DNA of 64,000 bases from Clostridium sporogenes (GTDB lineage: Bacteria; Bacillota; Clostridia; Clostridiales; Clostridiaceae), in the NCBI RefSeq assembly GCF_001020205.1, contig NZ_CP011663.1, positions 992,001-1,056,000 of the forward strand, read 5' to 3'. Below, in pieces: positions 57,046-64,000 of this stretch (position 1 is its first letter; each line of letters opens with the position of its first letter). The position numbers were made by a program, and so were the translations under genes. The notes under the pieces were generated by a model, which saw only the letters and a program-made list of their open reading frames with translations, had not been told where the DNA came from and did not search any database.

Positions 57046-58384
57046 ATTAAGAGGAGAGATGGTAACTATTGCTATTTTATCAGTAATTATAGCATCTGTA
57101 AGTGTAATATTTATAAATAATTTAACAAATATGTTTACTAAAGAACAGCAGTACAATTACATTAATGAAAATAAGAATAATAAAATAAATCATATTATAG
57201 ATGAGTATAAAAAAAGAAATATTGATGATCGTGAATTAGTAGATATTATAAATAAGTGGAATGAAGCATATTATAATGTATATTTAGTTGATTCTAATGG
57301 TAATGTTATAGCTTCTAGAGAAAAGGGAATAAAAAATATAAATTTAAAAGAAGTTAAAGATAAAAGGGTAAGAAAATTAGAGGGAGAGAATGTATTTGAA
57401 ACCAGTGGTATTATAAATGTAGATTATAAAAAAAACATAGTTTATTATTCTACTTATTATGCAAATGATTCTCACAACGCAGTATATATATTAATAATGA
57501 CTGTAGTTTTATTTATTATACTTACTGCTGGAAGAATAAAATATATTGGAGAAATAAACAAAGGGATAACAGCTATAGCTAATGGAGATTTGAAAAAAAG
57601 AATTAATATAAAATACAAAAATGAACTAAGTGAATTAGCAAAGAGCATAAATATAATGGCTAATAGGTTACAAGAGGAAGAGCATAAGAAAAATGAGTTC
57701 ATAACCAATATTTCTCATGATTTAAGAACACCTCTTACAACTATTCTTGGATATATAAAGATGATAGAAGAATCAAAATATGAGAATAAAGAAGAACTAA
57801 ATAGATATATACATATTATAAATAAAAAAGGAATGTATTTAAAATCACTATTGGATGATTTTTTTACTTATTCAAAATTAAATTCAAATGATATAAAAGT
57901 TAAATATTCTAATGTAGATTGTAATTTATTTTTACAACAAATTATTGAAGAAGAAAAGATAAATTTTATGGAGAAAAGTTTAGACTTAAAATTGTTAGGT
58001 ATAGAAAATAAAGTTTATATTAATGCAGATGGAGAGCTAATGGTAAGAGCTATTTATAATTTACTATCAAATGCATTAAAATATTCTAAAGAAAAAACTG
58101 AAGTTAAAGTTATTATGGATGAAGAAGAATATAATAAAAAATATTATGTAACTATTAGTGTAATAAATACTCCAAAAGAAAAAATAAGTGAAGAGGAAAC
58201 AGAGAAGCTTTTCCAGCGACTATATAAGAGGGAAAATGAAAGGAATAGTGAAGGTAACGGATTAGGATTAACTATTACAAAAGAAATAATGAACCTTAAT
58301 CATGGATTTATAAAAGCACAAGTTGTGAATCATGAATTGAAATTTAAATTAGGATTTCCTGAAGATAAAAAGATAAGAATATAA
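57029..58384 (+). CDS. Sensor histidine kinase
   Basis: The roughly 451-residue kinase has two membrane segments (about 10-32 and 146-168) around a 110-residue extracellular sensor, a HAMP linker, phosphorylated His230 in NISHDLRTPL, an N box (NLLSNALKYS) and a G box (GNGLGLTI). The extracellular domain sets it apart from the small kinases of BceRS systems. The start is taken as TTG 57029 within the regulator gene; ATG 57059 is an alternative, but its AGGAG is too close. Confidence 0.9.
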   Translation: MKKILKLRGEMVTIAILSVIIASVSVIFINNLTNMFTKEQQYNYINENKNNKINHIIDEYKKRNIDDRELVDIINKWNEAYYNVYLVDSNGNVIASREKGIKNINLKEVKDKRVRKLEGENVFETSGIINVDYKKNIVYYSTYYANDSHNAVYILIMTVVLFIILTAGRIKYIGEINKGITAIANGDLKKRINIKYKNELSELAKSINIMANRLQEEEHKKNEFITNISHDLRTPLTTILGYIKMIEESKYENKEELNRYIHIINKKGMYLKSLLDDFFTYSKLNSNDIKVKYSNVDCNLFLQQIIEEEKINFMEKSLDLKLLGIENKVYINADGELMVRAIYNLLSNALKYSKEKTEVKVIMDEEEYNKKYYVTISVINTPKEKISEEETEKLFQRLYKRENERNSEGNGLGLTITKEIMNLNHGFIKAQVVNHELKFKLGFPEDKKIRI

Positions 58385-58506
58385 ATTAGAAATAATTAAT
58401 AGCTTAAAAGCCGTCCATAATTTTGTGTAGATTTCTATAGAAATTTAAGAATATTATTAATAATCCAGTGTAGATCACATAAAATTTTAAAATCAATATG
58501 TTTAAG

Positions 58507-58552
58507 AATAGCTAGGTAAAAGTAGTTTTATGCTAATACCTAGTTATTTTTT
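58507..58552 (+). terminator. Terminator after the two-component genes
   Basis: AATAGCTAGGTA (58507-58518) pairs with TACCTAGTTATT (58537-58548) and T residues follow. Confidence 0.8.
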
Positions 58553-58854
58553 ATATTCTAAAGATTTTTCATCATATTCATTGGAAAAATAACCCTAAAC
58601 TATAATTAAAATATTACCTTAAATACCTATTATATAAAATATATTACTTAAAATATATTATTTTGAAGTTAAACATAATGTAGGTTAATTATATGTTAAA
58701 ATATAAAACTTAGTAGTATAATATAAAAAAGACCTTTATAAAAATTTACAAAATATAGATTGATTTACATTATTCCAAAGTAATTCAATAAAATTTTTAT
58801 TTAATTTTATTAATTAAATAATTTCAATTTATATAATTTGTAAATTTTTAATAT
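58553..58854. other. AT-rich gap
   Basis: About 300 bases of AT-rich sequence with no gene, hairpin or repeat that I can support. Confidence 0.4.
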
Positions 58855-59040
58855 AAGCAGAGTTCTTGGATTCAGAGTGAGTTTTTACTCCACTGAAGCT
58901 TATTAACAGAATTCTTATGAGTTTTACTCCTTAGAAGTTGTTATCCTTTAGTGAAAATCGTTATCCAGGAACATAGCAGCTCTTTACTCCCGCTTTGAAG
59001 AAGATGGGAGTATTAGAGCGGATAGTCATCGGATAAATTA
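58855..59040. repeat. Dispersed palindromic repeat, downstream copy
   Basis: 58855-58950 repeats 56205-56300 in direct orientation, 2650 bases away, so the two copies bracket the response regulator and kinase. The rest (58975-59040, GAAGAAGATGGGAG) matches 40765-40822 and weakly 9295-9358. Confidence 0.75.
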
Positions 59041-59133
59041 TAAAGAACGCAAAAAAGTAGTTTAGAATTTCATAAAAAACAGTCAATATTTAATGCTAGA
59101 TAATTAATAGGGTTTAAAAATGGAGGGGTTTAT

Positions 59134-60156
59134 ATGAAAAAAATACCTGTGAAAGAAGCAGTAGGTTGTGTATTGTGTCATGATATAACTCAAATAATTC
59201 CAGGAAAAATAAAGGATAGAGCTTTTAAAAAGGGACATATAATTAGAGAGAAAGATGTACCTGTATTGCTGTCTTTAGGAAAAGATCACATATACATATG
59301 GGAGAAAAAAGAAGGCTATTTACATGAAAATGAGGCAGCAGAAAGGCTTAAAAATTTATCAGCAGGGGAGGGACTAGCCTTTTCGGAAGTAAAAGAGGGA
59401 AAAATAAATTTTATTGCAAATAGAGATGGAATTTTAAAAATAGATAAAGAACTTTTAATGGAATTAAATCTAATAGATGAGATTATGTTAGCTACAAGAC
59501 ATAATAATATGCCAGTTGAAAAAGGGGAAAAAGTAGCTGGCACAAGAGTAATTCCACTTGTTATTGATGAAAAGAAAATATTAGAAGCAGAAAAGTTGAC
59601 TAAAGGTAAGAAAATAGTGAGTGTTAAGCCATATAAAAAATTAAAAGTAGGATTAATCGTTACAGGAAATGAGGTTTATTATGAAAGGATAAAAGATGCT
59701 TTTTCACCAGTAATAGAAAAAAAGCTATCTAGATTTGACTGTTCAATAATAGACAAGGTTATATTATCAGATAATCCCAAAATTATAACTGAAACTATAG
59801 AAAATTATATAGATAAAGGAGCAGATCTTATACTTTGCACAGGTGGCATGTCCGTAGATCCAGATGATACTACTCCAACAGCCATTAAAAATACTGGTGG
59901 AGAAATAATATCTTATGGAGCACCAGTACTTCCAGGGGCAATGTTTTTAGTTGCATATAAGGATGATATTCCTATTTTAGGATTACCTGGTTGTGTAATG
60001 TATGCTAAAACAACTATTTTTGATTTAATTCTTCCAAGAATAATTGCTGGAGAAAGAGTAACAAGAAGAGAATTAGCAGCATATGGACATGGAGGATTTT
60101 GTGAAGAATGTGAAGTCTGTAGATATCCCAATTGCAGCTTTGGTAAGGGATGGTAA
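59134..60156 (+). CDS. MoeA-like molybdopterin-binding protein with C-terminal Cys cluster
   Basis: The 340-residue protein begins with KIPVKEAVGCVLCHDITQII and has the molybdopterin-binding domain (VGLIVTGNEVYY, LILCTGGMSVDPDDTTPTA, PVLPGAMF, LPGCVMY). The last 30 residues carry FCEECEVCRYPNCSFGKG, a likely metal or iron-sulfur cluster motif. This architecture occurs near selenium-dependent molybdenum hydroxylase genes in clostridia, none of which is seen here. TGGAGGGGTTTAT precedes ATG 59134. Confidence 0.85.
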   Translation: MKKIPVKEAVGCVLCHDITQIIPGKIKDRAFKKGHIIREKDVPVLLSLGKDHIYIWEKKEGYLHENEAAERLKNLSAGEGLAFSEVKEGKINFIANRDGILKIDKELLMELNLIDEIMLATRHNNMPVEKGEKVAGTRVIPLVIDEKKILEAEKLTKGKKIVSVKPYKKLKVGLIVTGNEVYYERIKDAFSPVIEKKLSRFDCSIIDKVILSDNPKIITETIENYIDKGADLILCTGGMSVDPDDTTPTAIKNTGGEIISYGAPVLPGAMFLVAYKDDIPILGLPGCVMYAKTTIFDLILPRIIAGERVTRRELAAYGHGGFCEECEVCRYPNCSFGKGW

Positions 60157-60231
60157 TATAGTTATTTTAAAATATGAAAATAAAGAAATAATTTTACTAT
60201 AATAGTATTTTTATTAAGTCACCATTAGAGG

Positions 60232-60274
60232 AAAAAATCTTCCTAAATATTATAATGTTTAGGAAGATTTTTAA
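60232..60274. terminator. Bidirectional terminator
   Basis: AAAAATCTTCCTAAA and TTTAGGAAGATTTTT form a long perfect stem with A-rich and T-rich flanks on either side. It serves the MoeA-like gene from the left and the small minus-strand gene from the right. Confidence 0.85.
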
Positions 60275-60303
60275 TTATTGTTTAAGGTATATATACTTCT
60301 TTA

Positions 60304-60651
60304 TTAAGTAGCTAAATTTTTCATTAATAATACTGCGATTATATTTAAAAAAATATAAAATGGTGTATAAATTAATGCTGAAACATTAAGAAAAAATAAC
60401 ATTATAACAAGTAAACTTAAAAATAATAATATTAATTCCACCAATAAATTAACTTTTAATATTCCAGATATAAAACCTAGAATAAGACATATTATTGGAT
60501 ATCCCAAAAAAAGTAGTGATAAAAGTGAAGAGTTATCTGGTTTATTATTTGAATTTAATATAATAGTTATTGGTAAAGCTAGACAAATAAATGAGAGAAT
60601 TAAAAATATACCATCCTTAGTTAAATTTTTTTTATTGATTTCAAAGCTCAT
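60304..60651 (-). CDS. Small membrane protein
   Basis: A 115-residue minus-strand protein with four hydrophobic segments (about 14-32, 43-64, 67-88 and 92-110). A GGAGGAATC-type ribosome site lies just upstream of its ATG at 60651. No family recognised. Confidence 0.7.
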   Translation of the reverse strand: MSFEINKKNLTKDGIFLILSFICLALPITIILNSNNKPDNSSLLSLLFLGYPIICLILGFISGILKVNLLVELILLFLSLLVIMLFFLNVSALIYTPFYIFLNIIAVLLMKNLAT

Positions 60652-60884
60652 TTAATGATTCCTCCCTCAGAAGTAAATGTTTTCATATAATAATTATACC
60701 ATTTAATACATAATAAGGTAAGTGATAAGAAATATGACGGAATTTTATTGTAATTTACTTGCAAAATAATACAAATTATTACCATTTAATATGATAATAT
60801 ATAAATTGTAATAAAATACAATTAATTATGCGCACTAATTAATTTAAATATTTAATTACTATCAAGAATAAAAGGGGTTTTGAT

Positions 60885-61637
60885 ATGAATAAAAAAAATA
60901 TTGGGATTATATTATTAGCAATTTCCATTTTTGCCATATCAAGCAGTAATGTTAAGGCTACTGAAAGTAATATGGAAGGAAAGCAGAAATATACTATTGA
61001 AGAAAAACAAGTTATAGAAAAAAATAATAAAGAAATGAAGGAATTAATTAATAACTGGGATAAAATAAAGGAAGCTACACCTGAAGAATTTATTAAAATA
61101 GAAAAAGAAAAGAAATCAAAGTTTAAACCTAACAATGTAAGATCCTTTAGTGCAGGAGATAATACTAATAGGACTCAAGAAGAATATCTTAGAGATTATG
61201 AAGATTTTTTAGGTGGATACGGGGATATTTTAATTACTCCTATGGGAAAATATGATAGTTTTACAGGACATGCTGGAATAGTGTGTATTGATAATCAATA
61301 TACTATTGAAGCTTACCCTATGGGGAAACAAGTAGAAGGAGTTCAACGAAGGGTAAATAATTGGAAAGATAGATATGACAAAGTTATACTTGCTGGTGTT
61401 AATGGGGCGGATGAGTTTCATTATAGAAATGCTATAAAATATGCAGAAGAAAAAATAGGACTTGGATATAATTATAATATATTAAATAAGTGGACAACAA
61501 ATAGATTTTATTGCTCACAAATTGTTTGGAGAGCTTGGATGGAACAAGGCTTTGATCTAGATAAAGATGGAGGAAGTGCTGTTCTTCCTAATGATCTAAT
61601 AAGTGATAAATTACAAATATTAAAAACATCTAAGTAG
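60885..61637 (+). CDS. Secreted YiiX-like (permuted NlpC/P60) hydrolase
   Basis: The 250-residue protein has a signal peptide (1-25, ending VKA). A charged region follows, then a permuted papain-like domain: GGYGDILI and His129 in TGHAGIV, with catalytic Cys210 in FYCSQIVWRAW. YiiX-like enzymes may cleave amide or ester bonds in cell envelope molecules. The substrate is unknown. AAGGGGTTTTGAT precedes ATG 60885. Confidence 0.85.
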   Translation: MNKKNIGIILLAISIFAISSSNVKATESNMEGKQKYTIEEKQVIEKNNKEMKELINNWDKIKEATPEEFIKIEKEKKSKFKPNNVRSFSAGDNTNRTQEEYLRDYEDFLGGYGDILITPMGKYDSFTGHAGIVCIDNQYTIEAYPMGKQVEGVQRRVNNWKDRYDKVILAGVNGADEFHYRNAIKYAEEKIGLGYNYNILNKWTTNRFYCSQIVWRAWMEQGFDLDKDGGSAVLPNDLISDKLQILKTSK

Positions 61638-61682
61638 AAATAAATATTTTACTTATAATTCTATATACTTATTTTTGTTATT

Positions 61683-61952
61683 AAAAGAGGATGCCCTAAA
61701 ATAGATTTGATTTTAATGTAGAAAAGAAAAAAATACATTCGTAAACCCAAAATTCTAAAATTGGTTCTATTAAAAGTTTATAACCAACATAAGGGGGATA
61801 TGTTTTTGCCAAAGATTTCTCTTCCACTGTGAGGAATTAGGGTAATTTTTAGTTATGTCCAATTAAGAACCATTAAAGTTTATTGATATATTTCTTATAT
61901 GTATTTTTTATCCTTCTCATATTAAAATTAAATTTATTTAGGATATCCTTTT
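61683..61952. mobile_element. MITE-like element, long copy
   Basis: About 270 bases with long imperfect terminal inverted repeats of about 55 bases (left from 61683, with AGGATGCCCTAAAATAGATT; right ending 61952, with TTTATTTAGGATATCCTTTT). No open frame of note. Related shorter elements lie at 24836-24985 and 47738-47870. No clear target duplication is visible. The rest of 61638-62074 holds nothing else I can support. Confidence 0.7.
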
Positions 61953-62074
61953 TCAGTTAGATCTATAAAAATTTGTTAAACCAGCTTTTATAAATGTTTT
62001 TTATAAAAATTTTTGCAGCTTAATATTTGTAGTTTAATATTAGTAGAGAATATGTTTAAAGGAGGTGAAACATT

Positions 62075-63103
62075 ATGAAAAAAAAGCAGATATACGTATT
62101 AGTTTTATTAGGAATATTAATATTATTATCAAGTTTAGGAATACATTATTATAAGAATAATAAAGCTTTTATGGGCATACTTTTTTCAGATGCATCAACT
62201 AAAGACAGTGAACTAAAAATTTTAAATGAGAATTTCCATAATAAAAAAAGTATTAAATTAAATGCTATGGATGCTCCTATGGTATCATATATTAACAATT
62301 CAGTATATATTCCCACTTCTCTTGATAATAAATTGTTTTATATAGATAATAATTTAAAAGTATCTGAAGAAAAAGTAGATGATGGAGCAAGCTTTGTTAG
62401 AACTAAAAAAGATGGACAACTTATATTATTTAATCTTCCAAGAAATAAAATTAATGGGGATAATAATAGAGTGTATTTTTCTTGCAATAATAAAAAGAAT
62501 GCACTTGATATTAAAAATTCCCTATTATTATGTGGAGATTTTGATAATAAATATATATATGTTGTAGGTGCAAAATTTGATAGTGATACGGATACAGAAA
62601 CATATCTATTTATTATAGATAGATCTAATTTTAAATTGGTAGAGGAAAAGAAAATGCCTACTAATGTGAGAGTAATTTCAACAGAATTAATAGATAATAA
62701 ATTATTTATCAGTGTTGATGCAAAAGTGGATTATTTTTTATATTATGATATTTTAGATAAAAAAATAAAAAAAATTAATTATAATAAATTAATTAAAAAT
62801 AATTTAGATATAAGTAAAATAGTTTATGATGATAATAATATATTTTTAGTTTCATTTACAGGAGATATTGTGAAATTAGATAGAAAAAAGCTTCTTATAA
62901 TTGATGTTAAAACTCTATATAACAGAAGAATAATTGGTGCTGATATTAAAGATAATAAACTATATTTATTAAATAAAGATGAGGAAAATAGAAAAGTTGC
63001 TAGAGTAAATGTGCTTGAGGCAAGCACTTTAAAACAAATAAAAGAAATATCAGTAGGGCCTATAAGGAATACTATGCCGCAAGATATTTTTATTTATAAA
63101 TAA
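62075..63103 (+). CDS. Membrane-anchored protein of unknown function, possible beta-propeller
   Basis: The 342-residue protein has one N-terminal membrane segment (7-24) and an extracellular domain made of repeated short strands (VSYINNSVYIPTSLDNKLFY, FDNKYIYVVG, IDNKLFISV, YDDNNIFLVS, KDNKLYLLN), the cadence of a beta-propeller. No catalytic motif is seen. AAAGGAGGTGAAACATT gives a strong ribosome site before ATG 62075. Confidence 0.75.
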   Translation: MKKKQIYVLVLLGILILLSSLGIHYYKNNKAFMGILFSDASTKDSELKILNENFHNKKSIKLNAMDAPMVSYINNSVYIPTSLDNKLFYIDNNLKVSEEKVDDGASFVRTKKDGQLILFNLPRNKINGDNNRVYFSCNNKKNALDIKNSLLLCGDFDNKYIYVVGAKFDSDTDTETYLFIIDRSNFKLVEEKKMPTNVRVISTELIDNKLFISVDAKVDYFLYYDILDKKIKKINYNKLIKNNLDISKIVYDDNNIFLVSFTGDIVKLDRKKLLIIDVKTLYNRRIIGADIKDNKLYLLNKDEENRKVARVNVLEASTLKQIKEISVGPIRNTMPQDIFIYK

Positions 63104-63346
63104 GTATGCTTTTATGAAATTTCCATTGACAATTAAGCTTTTTTAGTTTATTTACATTCACTTTGGAGTTTGCTACTATATAGATAATGATGGTAATAAT
63201 TATAATTTTTTATAAAATATAGATAAGATTAAGCTAGGTTATGCAAAGGAAGATTTTTATAAATTTATAAATAGAATGGGCAAAGTTTAAAATAGTTTTT
63301 AAGAAAAAGGTAAGTTGATTTAAAGTATAAATACAGGGGATATAAA

Positions 63347-64000
63347 ATGGGGAATTTTAAAGATTTTAATCTTAATTTAAAAAAAGTTAAAGGAACAGAG
63401 TCTGAAATAAGTATGAAGAAAATAGAGGAAAGGGCTAAAAAAATTGGATTAACTAATATTATAGGATATTTGTTGTTTTGGATTTTTCTTTATATATTGT
63501 CATATTTTAAGACTGATGAAAGCAGTATTTTACCTTATGATAGCTTAGCCTTATTTTTTGCATTTTTAATACCATCCATATTTATATTAAAAATTAACTT
63601 TAAAAAAATGTTTTTTAATAAAAATAAATTAAATATAAAGAGTAGAATTGCACTTATAATTATTTTTATTTCAATGTATTTAGTAGGAGCTACTATAGAT
63701 CATTTTTTAGGTAAGTCTTTAAATCTCGATAGTCTTAAAAGTGATCCATTTTTAAATTTAAATTTTAAAATGATGATTATTAGGGGAATTATAGTTTCCA
63801 TTACAGAAGAAATTATATTTAGAGGAATTATTTTAGAAAACTTACGGGAATTTGGAGATGGTTTTGCTATAATTTGCTCTTCAGCAATTTTTGGGTTAAT
63901 ACATCAATTTAGAATGATCCATGCATTTGTTGCAGGGGTATTTATGGGGGTGCTATATGTGATAACTGGGAATTTAAGAAGTTCTATATGTTTTCATATA
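63347..64000 (+). CDS. CPBP family intramembrane protease, cut by the window end
   Basis: The open frame from ATG 63347 (ribosome site CAGGGGATA) runs off the window after 218 codons. Several membrane segments are seen. The abortive-infection/CAAX motif is present: Glu154-Glu155 and Arg159 in TEEIIFRG, then FGLIHQ with a conserved His. Such proteases act within the membrane; some protect against bacteriocins. The substrate is unknown. Confidence 0.85.
   Translation, partial: MGNFKDFNLNLKKVKGTESEISMKKIEERAKKIGLTNIIGYLLFWIFLYILSYFKTDESSILPYDSLALFFAFLIPSIFILKINFKKMFFNKNKLNIKSRIALIIIFISMYLVGATIDHFLGKSLNLDSLKSDPFLNLNFKMMIIRGIIVSITEEIIFRGIILENLREFGDGFAIICSSAIFGLIHQFRMIHAFVAGVFMGVLYVITGNLRSSICFHI

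Noticed and set aside
53146..58384. Calling the transporter and kinase BceABRS
   Set aside because: The permease has two large extracellular domains and the kinase has its own extracellular sensor, unlike Bce systems; only the general class can be supported.

Overview
The window is low-GC (visibly below 30 percent), densely coded DNA from a clostridium. Gene content (anaerobic cobalamin pathway, AsrABC sulfite reductase with a linked FNT channel, 5-oxoproline operon, TTG starts, AGGAGG-type ribosome sites) fits Clostridium botulinum group I / C. sporogenes or a close relative. That species guess is inference. Almost all genes are on the + strand; the exceptions are a MerR regulator, an NlpC/P60 hydrolase and a small membrane protein.

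Layout. 1-4340: accessory DNA with a frameshifted four-helix-bundle gene between two copies of a repeat, a helicase-like ATPase fused to a LexA-type self-cleaving domain, a membrane-anchored lipase, and a small gene broken by an amber codon. 4341-6477: a lone cobU, then a secreted Cys-rich protein and a membrane-anchored protein. 6553-10588: a MerR/TipAS regulator and a 5-oxoproline module (two transporter subunits, pyroglutamyl peptidase, gamma-glutamylcyclotransferase-like protein). 10684-12918: a Crp/Fnr regulator and an NlpC/P60 hydrolase with four SH3 repeats. 13223-48510: a large tetrapyrrole/cobalamin region headed by a B12 riboswitch. It holds cbiP, cbiB, cobD, cbiMNQ, a precorrin-2 dehydrogenase, hemC, cobA-hemD, hemB, cbiA, cbiC, cbiD, cbiE, cbiT, cbiL, cbiF, cbiG, cbiH, cbiJ, an ECF S component, cbiK, pduX and cobO. 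It is interrupted by blocks of unrelated small genes at about 26.5-28.3, 29.1-34.1, 36.2-36.6 and 37.3-40.0 kb. 48633-53036: a Crp/Fnr regulator, an FNT hydrosulfide-type channel and asrABC. 53146-58552: an ABC transporter and a two-component system of the peptide-resistance type. 58855-64000: a MoeA-like protein with a C-terminal cysteine cluster, a secreted YiiX-like hydrolase, a membrane-anchored protein of unknown function, and the start of a CPBP protease.

How it works together. HemB, HemC and CobA-HemD make precorrin-2. The dehydrogenase and CbiK carry it toward siroheme and the cobalt corrin ring; CbiL/H/F/G/D/J/E/T/C/A/P build the ring; CobO, CbiB, CobD, PduX and CobU add the upper ligand and aminopropanol arm. 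Siroheme is also the cofactor of AsrC, so the two halves of the window are linked. No hemA, hemL, cbiO, cobS, cobT or cobC is seen here, so the set is incomplete in this window.

The most notable items are the ATPase-LexA fusion (637-2244); a perfect CRP-type palindrome that is also the terminator between a Crp/Fnr gene and the asr operon (49315-49336); cobalt ECF genes without their ATPase; and two families of dispersed palindromic elements, one MITE-like.
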